DNA of 64,000 nt from the NCBI RefSeq assembly GCF_001905825.1, contig NZ_LIVV01000006.1, forward strand, positions 1-64,000. The letters are read 5' to 3'. The notes below the pieces were generated by a model that saw only the letters and a program-made list of their open reading frames with translations, did not search any database and was not told where the DNA came from. The stretch comes from Streptomyces sp. CB02009 (GTDB taxonomy: Bacteria > Actinomycetota > Actinomycetes > Streptomycetales > Streptomycetaceae). This document shows positions 40,919 through 49,785 of the stretch, one piece after another; positions within the stretch are counted from its first letter, which is position 1; each line of letters opens with the position of its first letter. A program made the position numbers and the translations under genes.

Positions 40919-41557
40919 ATGAGGGGCGAACCCAGTTGTCCGAAGTGCGGTGGCCGGGTCAGGGCGCCCGGGCTGTTCGCCGACTCCTGGCAGTGCGACG
41001 CGCACGGCGCGGTGCACCCGCTCCAGCCCGTGATCCCGCCCAGCGTCGAGGCCCTCGGCGTCGTGGTGCACCGGTCCCACGTGCCGGTCTGGATGCCGTG
41101 GCCCCTGCCCGTCGGCTGGCTCTTCACCGGCGTCGCGTACGCCGGTGACGACCGCAGCGGCGGACGCGCCACCGCCGTCGCCTGCTCGGGTCCGGGACCG
41201 CTCGGCGGCATCGGCGAGCTGCTCCTGGTCGCCGAGGAACTCGGCGTCGGCCTCGGCGCCCGGTACGCGGGCATCGACGGCCCCGACCCCGGCGCGGGCA
41301 TGGCCATCGACAAGCCCCCGCAGACGAAGGTGCTCGCCGCCGGCCGCCCGACCCCGCTCTGGCACGTCAGCGGCGCCCCGCAGGACCGCGCGGTCTTCGC
41401 GGGCGAGGCGCGCGGCCTCTGGCTGTGGGCGATCGTCTGGCCCGAGCAGTCCGGCCTCCTGATGTACGACGAGCTGGTCCTGACGGACCTGCGCGACGCG
41501 GGCGCCGAGGTCGAACTCCTGCCGTGCGGAGCGCTGACGCCGAGGCTGCTGAGCTGA
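40919..41557 (+). CDS. DUF6758-like protein with zinc-ribbon start
   Basis: 212 residues from ATG 40919. CPKCGGR at residues 7-13 and a later CDAHG suggest a small zinc ribbon. The rest is a soluble domain with strongly conserved stretches (HRSHVPVWMPWPLPVGWLFT, WLWAIVWPEQSGLLMYDEL). No Shine-Dalgarno precedes the ATG. TTGACG and TAGGAC upstream could give a transcript with almost no leader. The family name is from memory; function unknown. Confidence 0.82.
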   Translation: MRGEPSCPKCGGRVRAPGLFADSWQCDAHGAVHPLQPVIPPSVEALGVVVHRSHVPVWMPWPLPVGWLFTGVAYAGDDRSGGRATAVACSGPGPLGGIGELLLVAEELGVGLGARYAGIDGPDPGAGMAIDKPPQTKVLAAGRPTPLWHVSGAPQDRAVFAGEARGLWLWAIVWPEQSGLLMYDELVLTDLRDAGAEVELLPCGALTPRLLS

Positions 41558-41662
41558 CGCGCGCCCGGCCGGTCCGGGCGGCTCCTTCCGTACGGGCGTG
41601 TTCGATTCGCCCGTTATGCTGGAGCGTCCCTCGTCCGTGCCGAAGTCCTGGAGTACCGCGTC

Positions 41663-42526
41663 GTGCGCATCGACCTGCACACCCACTCCACGGCCTCCGA
41701 CGGCACGGACTCCCCGGCCGAGCTCGTCCGCAACGCGGCCGCCGCCGGGCTCGACGTCGTCGCGCTGACGGACCACGACACCACCCGCGGCCACGCCGAG
41801 GCGATCGCGGCGCTGCCCGAGGGGCTGACCCTCGTCACCGGGGCCGAGCTGTCCTGCCGGGTCGACGGCGTCGGCCTGCACATGCTCGCGTACCTCTTCG
41901 ACCCCGAGGAGCCCGCGCTCCTCGCCGAGCGTGAGCTCGTCCGCGACGACCGGGTCCCGCGCGCGCGTGCCGTGGTCGGCAAGCTCCAGGAGCTCGGCGT
42001 TCCCGTCACCTGGGAGCAGGTCGCCCGGATCGCCGGCGACGGCTCCCTGGGCCGGCCGCACATCGCGGAGGCGCTCGTCGAACTCGGGGTCGTGCCGGAC
42101 GTGTCCGGGGCGTTCACGCCCGAGTGGCTCGCCGACGGCGGCCGGGCCTACGTCCAGAAGCACGAGCTCGACCCGATCGACGCCATCCGCCTGGTCAAGG
42201 CGGCCGGCGGCGTCACCGTCTTCGCGCACCCGCTCGCCGTCAAGCGCGGCCAGGTGCTGCCCGAGGCCTCGATAGCCCGGCTCGCCGAGGCCGGACTCGA
42301 CGGCATCGAGGTCGACCACATGGACCACGACGAGGCGACGCGGGCACGGCTGCGCGGGCTCGCGAGGGAGCTGGGTCTGCTGACCACCGGCTCCAGCGAC
42401 TACCACGGCAGCCGCAAGACCTGCCGCCTCGGCGAGTACACGACCGATCCCGAGATCTACGGCGAGATCACCCGCCGTGCCGCGGGGGCCTTCCCGGTCC
42501 CCGGCGCGGGGGGACCCGCGGCCTAG
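41663..42526 (+). CDS. PHP-domain phosphoesterase
   Basis: A 287-residue metal-dependent hydrolase from GTG 41663. The PHP signature RIDLHTHSTASDGTDSPAEL opens the protein, then ALTDHDTTRG, a Glu in TGAELSC, GRPHIAEAL, FAHPLAVK and a late GSSDYHG. Together they give the full set of His/Asp/Glu metal ligands. Close relatives act on 3',5'-nucleoside bisphosphates or trim RNA 5' ends (YciV/RNase AM group). That activity is likely but not certain. It precedes a MarC gene by 280 nt. Confidence 0.9.
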   Translation: MRIDLHTHSTASDGTDSPAELVRNAAAAGLDVVALTDHDTTRGHAEAIAALPEGLTLVTGAELSCRVDGVGLHMLAYLFDPEEPALLAERELVRDDRVPRARAVVGKLQELGVPVTWEQVARIAGDGSLGRPHIAEALVELGVVPDVSGAFTPEWLADGGRAYVQKHELDPIDAIRLVKAAGGVTVFAHPLAVKRGQVLPEASIARLAEAGLDGIEVDHMDHDEATRARLRGLARELGLLTTGSSDYHGSRKTCRLGEYTTDPEIYGEITRRAAGAFPVPGAGGPAA

Positions 42527-42805
42527 GCCGGCTGCCGGGCCCCGTGGGGTCCGGACCCTTTCCGCGGGACCCGTCTCCCGGCCGGTCGGCCGGGCGTCAG
42601 GCGCGCTCCGTGCCCCGACCCGTGTCCGGGTGCGGGCCGCGCGGCCGTCCCCGGGCCCGCCGGCGTCCTTCCTCCTCCTGGTCCGCCCCCTCACGGCCCG
42701 TGCCGTGCCATGGGGCGGCGCTCTTCTGCCCCGCCTTCGGAATCCCGCATTCCGCACCGCCGGGCCACACCCCACCGTTCGACCTCTCCCGCAAGGCACC
42801 CCACC

Positions 42806-43411
42806 GTGTTCGACGTCGCCGTCTTCGGCTCGCTGTTCCTCACCCTCTTCGTGATCATGGATCCCCCCGGGATCACCCCGATCTTCCTCGCCCTCACCTC
42901 CGGCCGCGCGGCCAAGGTGCAGCGCCGGATGGCCTGGCAGGCCGTCGCCGTGGCCTTCGGCGTCATCACCGTCTTCGGTCTGCTCGGCCAGCAGATCCTG
43001 GACTACCTGCACGTCTCCGTCCCCGCGCTGATGATCGCGGGCGGCCTCCTGCTGCTGCTCATCGCGCTCGACCTGCTCACCGGCAAGACCGACGAGCCCC
43101 AGCAGACCAAGGACGTCAACGTCGCCCTGGTGCCGCTCGGCATGCCCCTGCTCGCCGGCCCCGGCGCGATCGTCTCGGTCATCCTGGCCGTCCAGAACGC
43201 CGACGGCGCGGCCGCGCAGGTCTCCGTCTGGGCCGCCATCGTCGCCATGCACGTGGTGCTCTGGCTGACCATGCGGTACTCGCTGCTGATCATCCGGGTC
43301 ATCAAGGACGGCGGCGTCGTCCTGGTCACCCGGCTCGCCGGCATGATGCTCTCCGCCATCGCGGTGCAGCAGATCATCAACGGCGTCACGCAGGTCATCC
43401 AGAACGCCTGA
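42806..43411 (+). CDS. MarC-family integral membrane protein
   Basis: 201 residues from GTG 42806 (AAGG upstream). It has six membrane helices, with the family motifs FVIMDPPGITPIFLALT near the start and NVALVPLGMPLLAGPGAI in the middle. MarC proteins were once linked to antibiotic resistance, but this was not upheld and their transport role is unknown. It lies downstream of the PHP gene, a common pairing in Streptomyces. Confidence 0.92.
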   Translation: MFDVAVFGSLFLTLFVIMDPPGITPIFLALTSGRAAKVQRRMAWQAVAVAFGVITVFGLLGQQILDYLHVSVPALMIAGGLLLLLIALDLLTGKTDEPQQTKDVNVALVPLGMPLLAGPGAIVSVILAVQNADGAAAQVSVWAAIVAMHVVLWLTMRYSLLIIRVIKDGGVVLVTRLAGMMLSAIAVQQIINGVTQVIQNA

Positions 43412-43470
43412 CGAGCCGGACGTGCCGGGCGCGCGCCCACCGCCGCGCCCGGCCGGCTCCGGACACCACT

Positions 43471-43516
43471 GCGCCCCCGTACGGATTCCGCTCTTGCGAA
43501 GTCCGTGCGGGGGCGC
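43471..43516. terminator. Bidirectional hairpin between convergent marC and the 50-residue gene
   Basis: A 15-bp stem with one G-U pair (43471-43485 with 43502-43516) plus further pairing in the loop. Confidence 0.8.
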
Positions 43517-43540
43517 GGTGCGTGGTGTGGACCGGGCCTG

Positions 43541-43693
43541 TTACGAGGCCGAGGTCTCGGCGGGGCGGATCCAGATGCGCTGGCCGATCGAGGCGGCCTG
43601 CTGCACGATCCGGTTGACGGAGGCGGCGTCCACGACGGTCCGGTCGACGGGCGTGCCGTCGATGTCGTCGAGTCGCAGGATTTCGAAGCGCAC
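43541..43693 (-). CDS. Small conserved-looking protein, 50 residues
   Basis: It starts at GTG 43693 with AGGGAG 7-8 nt upstream and ends in TAA. The sequence (MRFEILRLDDIDGTPVDRTV at the start, then VNRIVQQAASIGQRIWIRP) has codon bias typical of coding DNA here and an amphipathic helix in the second half. It resembles small unannotated Streptomyces proteins I have seen beside NYN-domain genes. Function unknown. It diverges from the NYN gene across an AT-rich region with a palindrome. Confidence 0.75.
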   Translation of the reverse strand: MRFEILRLDDIDGTPVDRTVVDAASVNRIVQQAASIGQRIWIRPAETSAS

Positions 43694-43775
43694 AGGCTTC
43701 TCCCTTCGTCTGAGTTGATCCTCCTGATGGAGAACTGCGTTACGTACGGGTCCAACGACATGCACCCTGCAAACA

Positions 43776-43792
43776 TTCCTTACGCTAAGGAA
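43776..43792. promoter_or_regulatory. Perfect 7-3-7 palindrome in the divergent promoter region
   Basis: TTCCTTA-CGC-TAAGGAA lies between the 50-residue gene and the NYN gene in an AT-rich patch followed by AAAATTTT. It is a good candidate binding site for a dimeric regulator of both genes. Confidence 0.6.
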
Positions 43793-43868
43793 AATTTTCG
43801 GATGTCTAACTACCGGCGGGTAGGAGGGTGTGGCGGCCGGGCCCGGGGCGGCGGACAATGAGCCCCGT

Positions 43869-44798
43869 ATGAACGACGCAGACACCACTCAGGTGACCGA
43901 GACCGACGCCCGCCTGCGCGCCCTCGACGCGCGCCTGGAGCGCACCAATGAGCTCCTCCAGCGGATGCTGGCCGAGGTCGCCAAGACCCCTTCCACACAC
44001 GCCATCTTCGTCGACGCGGGTTACGTCCATGCTGCGGCCGGGTTGCTGGTGACGGGCACCGAGGACCGGCGCTCCTTCGACCTCGACGCCGAGGGCCTCA
44101 TCGAGGCCTTCATCGACAAGGCCCGCACGATCTTCGCCGACAGCAGGCTGCTCCGCGTCTACTGGTACGACGGTGCCAGACGCCGTATCCACACCCCCGA
44201 GCAGCAGGCCATCGCCGAACTGCCCGACGTCAAGGTCCGCCTCGGCAACCTCAACGCCAACAACCAGCAGAAGGGCGTCGACTCCCTCATCCGCACGGAT
44301 CTGGAGTCCCTCGCCCGCCACCGCGCCATCAGCGACGCCGCACTCGTCGGCGGCGACGAGGACCTCGTGTCGGCCGTCGAGGCCGCCCAGGGCTACGGAG
44401 CCCGCGTCCACCTCTGGGGCATCGAGGCCGCCGAGGGCCGCAACCAGGCCGAGGCGCTCCTCTGGGAGGTCGACAGCCAGCGCACCTTCGAGCTCGACTT
44501 CTGCCGCCCCTACGTCACCCGCCGCCCCGTCACCACGTACGAGAACGAGGGCGAGCCGCCGCCGTCCCGCGAGGAGGTGCGCTTCGTCGGCGCCCAGATC
44601 GCGGCGACCTGGCTCGGCGAACGCGGCCGGGACCGGCTCGCCGAGCTCCTGCCGGGCGCGCCCTATCTGCCCGGGCCGGTCGACCAGGACCTGCTCGTCG
44701 AGGCGGAGCGCCTCCTCAGCCGGTCCCTGCGCGGCCACGCCGCACTCCGGCGGGCCCTGCGGGACGGCTTCTGGCAGCACCTCAAGGGGCAGTTCTGA
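43869..44798 (+). CDS. NYN-domain (PIN-like) putative ribonuclease
   Basis: 309 residues from ATG 43869. A short coiled coil (ALDARLERTNELLQRMLAEV) precedes the NYN/LabA-like nuclease fold: IFVDAGYVHAAAG with the first acidic residue, RVYWYDGARR, KGVDSLIRTDLESL and ALVGGDEDLVSAVEAAQGYG, which carry the other aspartates of the metal site. The C-terminal 90 residues are a helical extension. NYN proteins cut RNA or act in RNA turnover. The substrate here is unknown. Confidence 0.88.
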   Translation: MNDADTTQVTETDARLRALDARLERTNELLQRMLAEVAKTPSTHAIFVDAGYVHAAAGLLVTGTEDRRSFDLDAEGLIEAFIDKARTIFADSRLLRVYWYDGARRRIHTPEQQAIAELPDVKVRLGNLNANNQQKGVDSLIRTDLESLARHRAISDAALVGGDEDLVSAVEAAQGYGARVHLWGIEAAEGRNQAEALLWEVDSQRTFELDFCRPYVTRRPVTTYENEGEPPPSREEVRFVGAQIAATWLGERGRDRLAELLPGAPYLPGPVDQDLLVEAERLLSRSLRGHAALRRALRDGFWQHLKGQF

Positions 44799-44835
44799 CG
44801 GCTGCCCGCGGGCCCGGGGCCGGCGGGCGGCCGTC
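44797..44835 (+). terminator. Hairpin terminator of the NYN gene
   Basis: A 13-bp stem with one G-U pair (44797-44809 with 44823-44835) starts within the stop codon. Confidence 0.75.
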
Positions 44836-44856
44836 AGAACCGCCCGCGGCCCGGGG

Positions 44857-45747
44857 TCAGCGGGCGGTGCTGCGGACCCCGGCGGCCGCCGCCGTCCGCT
44901 CCCAGAAGCCGGTGAGGCGGTCCGTCAGCTCCCGCGGGTGCGACACGTTGGGGGAGTGGCCGGCCCCCGCCACCACCGTGTGGTGCGCGCCCGTGCGGGC
45001 GGCCGCCGCCGCGAGCGCGGCCGTCGGCCAGACCATCTCGTCCGCCCCGTACGCGATGTGCAGCGGCATCCGCAGCGCGGCCAGCTCCGCCGTCCCGTCC
45101 TGACGGCTGAGCAGCAGCCGCCCCGCCCCCGCCAGTTGCGCGATCCGGGTCCGCATCCAGCGCCGCCTAAGGAAGCCCGCGAGCTCCGGAGCGTCGTCGG
45201 TGTCCGGCTCCTCGCCCCGGCTGTCGAGCCAGCACATCGCCTGCCACACCCGCTCCTTCGGCAGGAACGCGAGCGCGACCCGCAGCACCCGCACCCGGAC
45301 GCGCTGCGGCCTGGCGACCCGGCCCGGGCCCGAGGAGAGCAGCGTGAGGGAGCGGAAGGCCGCGGGGGCGAGCGAGGCGGCCGCGCGGGCCACCAGGCCG
45401 CCGAACGAGTGGCCGAGCAGATGGACCGGGCCGTCGCCGAGGGCCGAGGCCTGCGCCACCGCGTCGAGCGCGAGCGCCCTGCGGCGGTAGCCGGCCCGGC
45501 CGCGGGAGCCCGGGGACTGGTACTGACCGCGCCCGTCCACCGCCACGGCCCGGTACCCGGCCTCGCTCAGCGGGCCGAGCAGGGCCAGGAAGTCCTCCTT
45601 GCTGCCGGTGTACCCCGGCAGCAGCAGCACCGTCCCGCGCCGCCCGCCCCGGGGCTCCGTGTCGAGCACGGCGAAGTCGCCCCGCGCGGTCACGAGGTGG
45701 TGGGCACGGGTGCCGGGCGGCAGGACGAGGGACCGGGGCTTGCTCAT
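44857..45747 (-). CDS. Alpha/beta hydrolase
   Basis: A 296-residue protein with nucleophile Ser in LLGHSFGGLVA (about residue 113), oxyanion region LLPGYTGSKEDF, acid in YGADEMVWP and catalytic histidine in GAGHSPNVSHP. No signal peptide is present. The substrate is not predictable. It lies downstream of the helicase gene but a strong terminator stands between them. Confidence 0.88.
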   Translation of the reverse strand: MSKPRSLVLPPGTRAHHLVTARGDFAVLDTEPRGGRRGTVLLLPGYTGSKEDFLALLGPLSEAGYRAVAVDGRGQYQSPGSRGRAGYRRRALALDAVAQASALGDGPVHLLGHSFGGLVARAAASLAPAAFRSLTLLSSGPGRVARPQRVRVRVLRVALAFLPKERVWQAMCWLDSRGEEPDTDDAPELAGFLRRRWMRTRIAQLAGAGRLLLSRQDGTAELAALRMPLHIAYGADEMVWPTAALAAAAARTGAHHTVVAGAGHSPNVSHPRELTDRLTGFWERTAAAAGVRSTAR

Positions 45748-45830
45748 GTCTGGACTGTAACCGCGCGCGCCGGGGACGGCCCGGGGCCCCTGCCCGTCCG
45801 GCGGCCGCGGGTGACCGGTTCCGCTCGCAC

Positions 45831-45870
45831 GACCGCGGCCCGGCCCCTGGGGAGGGGCCGGGCCGCGGTC
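45831..45870 (-). terminator. Very strong hairpin terminator after the helicase gene
   Basis: A perfect 18-bp GC stem (45831-45848 with 45853-45870) with loop GGGG, 17 nt past the helicase stop. Confidence 0.9.
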
Positions 45871-45886
45871 ATGAGGGCGGGCGGGA

Positions 45887-48586
45887 TCAGCTCTCGGGCT
45901 GAGCGGCCGCGGCCTTCTTGGTGGTGCGACGGCGCGGGGCCTTCGGGGCCTCGGCCTCGGCAGCGGCCTCGGCGACCGGCTCCGCTGCGGCCTTCTTCGT
46001 CGTACGGCGACGGGTCGGCGCCTTCGGCTCCGAGGCGTCGGGCGCCTCGGCGACGACGGCCTTCTTGGCCGCGCGGCGACGGGGAGCCTTGGGGGCCTCC
46101 TCGGCGACCGGCTCCGCCACGGCCTTCTTGGCGGTACGGCGACGGGGAGCCTTCTTCGGCTCCTCGACCGGGGCCTCGACGGCCGGCGCCGCGGCGACGG
46201 GCGCCTCGACGACCGGCGCCACCGTGACGACCGGCGCCTCGACGACGGCGGCCGGAGCGGCCTTGGCGACCGGGGTCGTGATGATCACGGTCGCGGCCTC
46301 GGCCGACGCGGCCGGCGAACCGGCGGCCTTGCGGACCACACGACGGCGCGCGGGCTTCTTCGGCTCCTCCTCGACGACCGGCGCGGGCGCCGGCTCGACG
46401 ACGGCCTCGACGATCGGGGTGGAGGTCACCGGCGAACCGGCGGCCTTGCGCACCACACGGCGACGACGCGGCGCGGGAACCTCGGCCGTGACCGCCGCGG
46501 CGGCCTCGGCCACCGGGGCGACGGGCGCGACGACGGCCGCGACCGGCTCGGCCACCACCGGAGCGGCGACGGCGGGAGCGGCGACCTGCTCCGCCACGGC
46601 CTTCTTGGCGGTACGGCGACGGGGAGCCTTCTTCGGCTCCTCGACCGGGGCCTCGACGGCCGGTGCCACGGCGACGGGCGCCTCGACGACCGGCGCGGCC
46701 TTCGCGGCGCGCAGGGCGGCCGCGGCCGTCTCGACCGTCTGGAACGACACGGTGTCCTCGACCGGGCGGGCGAGGCGGGGACGACGACGGCGCGGGGCCG
46801 GGGCCGACTCCTGGGCCACCGGGGCCGGGGCGGCGGGCGCGGTGCGCACGGCCTCCGGACGGGCGGCGGTACGGCTGCGGCGGCGCGGGGTCCTCGGCTC
46901 GGCGGCCGGGGCCTCGGCCACGGCGGCCGCGGGAGCCTCGGTCACGGGCGCCGGAGCGGCGTCCTCGACCACGGTGCGGGCGGCCGGAGCCTTCCGCTCG
47001 GTCCGGGTAGCCGTCGCCTGCGCGGTCTGCGCGGCCGGAGCCGCCTGGGTCACCGGTGCGGAGCCCGGGGCGCCGACGCGGGTGCGACGGCGGCGGCGCG
47101 GGGTGCGCGGGCCGGACTCGGCCTGCGCCTCGTCCGTCACCGGCGCGGTCTCGACGGCCGGGGCCGCGGAGGCCGCCGGCGCGGTGGCGTCGGGCTCGCC
47201 GCCACGGGTCCGCCGGCGCTGACGCGGGGTCCGCGTCCGCTCCGGGCGCTCCTCGGTCCGCTCGGTCCGGTCGTTCTTCGGGCCGCGCGCACGGCGTCCG
47301 CCGGGCTCGCCCAGGTCTTCCAGCTCCTCCGCGCCCAGACCCGCACGGGTCCGCTCGGCGCGGGGCAGGATGCCCTTGGTGCCCGCCGGGATGTCCAGCT
47401 CCTCGTAGAGGTGCGGGGACGAGGAGTAGGTCTCCACCGGGTCGTGGAAGTCCAGCTCGAGGGCCTTGTTGATGAGCTGCCAGCGCGGGATGTCGTCCCA
47501 GTCGACCAGCGTCACGGCCGTGCCCTTGTTGCCCGCGCGGCCGGTGCGGCCCACGCGGTGCAGGAAGGTCTTCTCGTCCTCGGGGGACTGGTAGTTGATG
47601 ACGTGCGTGACGCCCTCGACGTCGATGCCGCGGGCCGCGACGTCGGTGCAGACGAGCACGTCGACCTTGCCGTTGCGGAAGGCGCGCAGCGCCTGCTCGC
47701 GGGCGCCCTGGCCGAGGTCGCCGTGGACGGCGCCGGAGGCGAAGCCGCGGCGCTCCAGCTGCTCGGCGATGTCGGCCGCGGTGCGCTTGGTGCGGCAGAA
47801 GATCATCGCGAGCCCGCGGCCGTTGGCCTGCAGGATGCGGGAGACCATCTCCGGCTTGTCCATGTTGTGCGCGCGGTAGACGTGCTGCTTGATGTTGGCG
47901 ACGGTCACGCCCTCGCCGTCGGGCGAGGTGGCGCGGATGTGCGTCGGCTGCGACATGTAGCGGCGGGCCAGGCCGATGACGGCGCCCGGCATGGTCGCCG
48001 AGAACAGCATGGTCTGGCGCTTCGCCGGAAGCATGTTGATGATCTTCTCGACGTCGGGCAGGAAGCCCAGGTCGAGCATCTCGTCGGCCTCGTCGAGGAC
48101 GAGGACCTTGACGTGGGACAGGTCGAGCTTGCGCTGACCGGCCAGGTCGAGCAGGCGGCCGGGGGTGCCGACGACGACGTCGACGCCCTTCTTCAGCGCC
48201 TCGACCTGAGGCTCGTACGCCCGGCCGCCGTAGATGGCGAGCACGCGGACGTTGCGCACCTTGCCGGCGGTGAGCAGGTCGTTGGTGACCTGCTGGCACA
48301 GCTCGCGGGTGGGAACGACGACGAGCGCCTGCGGGGCGTCGGTCAGCTGCTCGGGCTTCGCCCGGCCGGCCTCGACGTCCAGGGGGACGGTGACGCGCTC
48401 CAGGATCGGGAGACCGAAGCCGAGGGTCTTGCCGGTGCCGGTCTTGGCCTGGCCGATGACATCGGTGCCGGTCAGGGCGACCGGGAGGGTCATCTCCTGG
48501 ATCGGGAAGGGGTTGACGATGCCGACGGCCTCAAGGGACTCGGCCGTCTCGGGAAGGATTCCGAGGTCTCGGAAAGTCGTAGTCAG
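45887..48586 (-). CDS. DEAD-box RNA helicase with long repetitive basic tail, apparent CTG start
   Basis: 899 residues if read from CTG 48586. The helicase core (about 1-390) is complete: FPIQEMTLPVAL (Q motif), QAKTGTGKT, PTRELCQQ, LDEADEMLD, FSATMPG, VCTDVAARGID and HRVGRTGRAG. The remaining 500 residues are low-complexity Ala/Val/Pro sequence studded with basic clusters of PRRRTAKKAVAE type, probably binding RNA or ribosomes. No ATG, GTG or TTG lies near the conserved start; CTG has GAGG 7 nt upstream. It would unwind RNA in ribosome assembly or decay, as RhlE/CsdA-type helicases do. Confidence 0.9.
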   Translation of the reverse strand: MTTTFRDLGILPETAESLEAVGIVNPFPIQEMTLPVALTGTDVIGQAKTGTGKTLGFGLPILERVTVPLDVEAGRAKPEQLTDAPQALVVVPTRELCQQVTNDLLTAGKVRNVRVLAIYGGRAYEPQVEALKKGVDVVVGTPGRLLDLAGQRKLDLSHVKVLVLDEADEMLDLGFLPDVEKIINMLPAKRQTMLFSATMPGAVIGLARRYMSQPTHIRATSPDGEGVTVANIKQHVYRAHNMDKPEMVSRILQANGRGLAMIFCRTKRTAADIAEQLERRGFASGAVHGDLGQGAREQALRAFRNGKVDVLVCTDVAARGIDVEGVTHVINYQSPEDEKTFLHRVGRTGRAGNKGTAVTLVDWDDIPRWQLINKALELDFHDPVETYSSSPHLYEELDIPAGTKGILPRAERTRAGLGAEELEDLGEPGGRRARGPKNDRTERTEERPERTRTPRQRRRTRGGEPDATAPAASAAPAVETAPVTDEAQAESGPRTPRRRRRTRVGAPGSAPVTQAAPAAQTAQATATRTERKAPAARTVVEDAAPAPVTEAPAAAVAEAPAAEPRTPRRRSRTAARPEAVRTAPAAPAPVAQESAPAPRRRRPRLARPVEDTVSFQTVETAAAALRAAKAAPVVEAPVAVAPAVEAPVEEPKKAPRRRTAKKAVAEQVAAPAVAAPVVAEPVAAVVAPVAPVAEAAAAVTAEVPAPRRRRVVRKAAGSPVTSTPIVEAVVEPAPAPVVEEEPKKPARRRVVRKAAGSPAASAEAATVIITTPVAKAAPAAVVEAPVVTVAPVVEAPVAAAPAVEAPVEEPKKAPRRRTAKKAVAEPVAEEAPKAPRRRAAKKAVVAEAPDASEPKAPTRRRTTKKAAAEPVAEAAAEAEAPKAPRRRTTKKAAAAQPES
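46111..46663 (-). repeat. Exact 76-bp duplication in the helicase tail
   Basis: The 76 bases at 46111-46186 recur without a mismatch at 46588-46663, 477 nt (159 codons, in frame) apart. They encode the same APVEEPKKAPRRRTAKKAVAE segment type. Shorter copies are scattered between. Confidence 0.9.
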
Positions 48587-48976
48587 GGTGCTGCCTCTTC
48601 TGTGGACGCGGTGCGAGGCGAACGAAGGGGGTCGTACCGTGCCGGGAACTGCCGGCGCGATCCGGGGGATCGCTGCCGGGTGGCACGGGACCACTGCCGT
48701 CGCTCGAGCGTCGTACCGCTGAGGTGACCCTTCCGCGGGTCCGCCGGAAGGGCTGTCGGGCCGGAGCCGATCGGGCCACCGACCGGGCATCCTCATTCAT
48801 GAGTCGGCCCACCGGATACGTCCGAACGTGCGAAAGCATGTCCGCATACTCAGCAGGCGCCTTATCACTGTACCCCGGAATCGCGCATGTGTGTTGGGAG
48901 AAATGGTGATGAGGGCACGGTCACACTGACTGACCAGCGCCTTCCCCCGGTGCCCGAGCGGGCTATTGTGCGCTCC
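48587..48976. promoter_or_regulatory. Divergent control region with helicase leader
   Basis: 390 bases without a gene. On the helicase strand there is a hairpin at 48728-48752 (8-bp stem extended across a bulge) within a leader that could exceed 200 nt, and TACAGT at 48872-48867 is a possible -10. On the other strand TATTGT (48964-48969) ends 7 nt before the ATG at 48977. Long structured leaders are common for cold-shock or autoregulated helicases. Confidence 0.5.
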
Positions 48977-49699
48977 ATGGAGACGCCTGACAACGCCACA
49001 CCCACCGGGATCGCCGCCAAGGACTGGGCGACGGCTTCCGCCGAGCCGCAGTACCGCGCCGCCGTGATCGACCTCCTCGGCGCCCTCGCCTACGGAGAGC
49101 TCGCGGCCTTCGAACGGCTCGCCGAGGACGCCAAGCTGGCGCCGACCCTCGCGGACAAGGCGGAGCTGGCGAAGATGGCCTCCGCCGAGTTCCACCACTT
49201 CGAGCGGCTGCGCGACCGCCTCGCCGCCGTCGACGCCGAGCCGACCGCGGCCATGGAGCCCTTCGCCAAGGCGCTCGACGACTTCCACCGCCAGACCGCG
49301 CCGTCGGACTGGCTGGAGGGCCTGGTCAAGGCGTACGTCGGCGACTCGATCGCCAGTGACTTCTACCGTGAGGTCGCGGCCCGCCTCGACTCCGACACCC
49401 GGAGCCTCGTCGTCTCGGTGCTCGACGACACCGGCCACGGCAACTTCGCCGTCGAGAAGGTCCGCGCCGCGATCGACGCCGACCCGCGCGTCGGCGGCCG
49501 GCTCGCGCTCTGGGCACGCCGTCTGATGGGCGAGGCGCTCTCGCAGGCGCAGCGCGTGGTCGCCGAGCGCGACGCGCTGTCGACCATGCTGGTCGGCGGG
49601 GTGGCGGACGGCTTCGACCTCGCGGAGGTCGGCCGGATGTTCTCCCGGATCACCGAGGCCCACACCAAGCGCATGGCCGCGCTGGGTCTGGCCGCCTGA
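48977..49699 (+). CDS. Ferritin-like-fold protein
   Basis: 240 residues from ATG 48977, which has no Shine-Dalgarno and is probably leaderless. It is all-helical, with ferritin-like metal motifs: LAYGELAAFERLAEDA and EFHHFERLRDRL (ExxH pattern), then YVGDSIASDFYREVAARL and a late EAHTKRMAAL. This resembles the MiaE-like/ferritin-like group found beside RNA helicase genes in actinobacteria. A di-iron function is plausible, the substrate unknown. Confidence 0.86.
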   Translation: METPDNATPTGIAAKDWATASAEPQYRAAVIDLLGALAYGELAAFERLAEDAKLAPTLADKAELAKMASAEFHHFERLRDRLAAVDAEPTAAMEPFAKALDDFHRQTAPSDWLEGLVKAYVGDSIASDFYREVAARLDSDTRSLVVSVLDDTGHGNFAVEKVRAAIDADPRVGGRLALWARRLMGEALSQAQRVVAERDALSTMLVGGVADGFDLAEVGRMFSRITEAHTKRMAALGLAA

Positions 49700-49785
49700 G
49701 CGTCACCCGTACGAAGACGTTCCCGTACGAGGAGGTCGTGCGCGCAAGCGTTCCCGTCGTACGGGAAGGGGGCGGGCGGCGCTGT

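Noticed and set aside
38422..41313. Leftward 963-codon frame spanning the SUFU-like, MFS and DUF6758 genes
   Set aside because: Composite of shadows of three recognisable genes on both strands.
45744..48299. Leftward 851-codon frame over the helicase
   Set aside because: It is a +1 shadow of the helicase with Arg/Gly/Pro composition; the helicase frame carries all the motifs.
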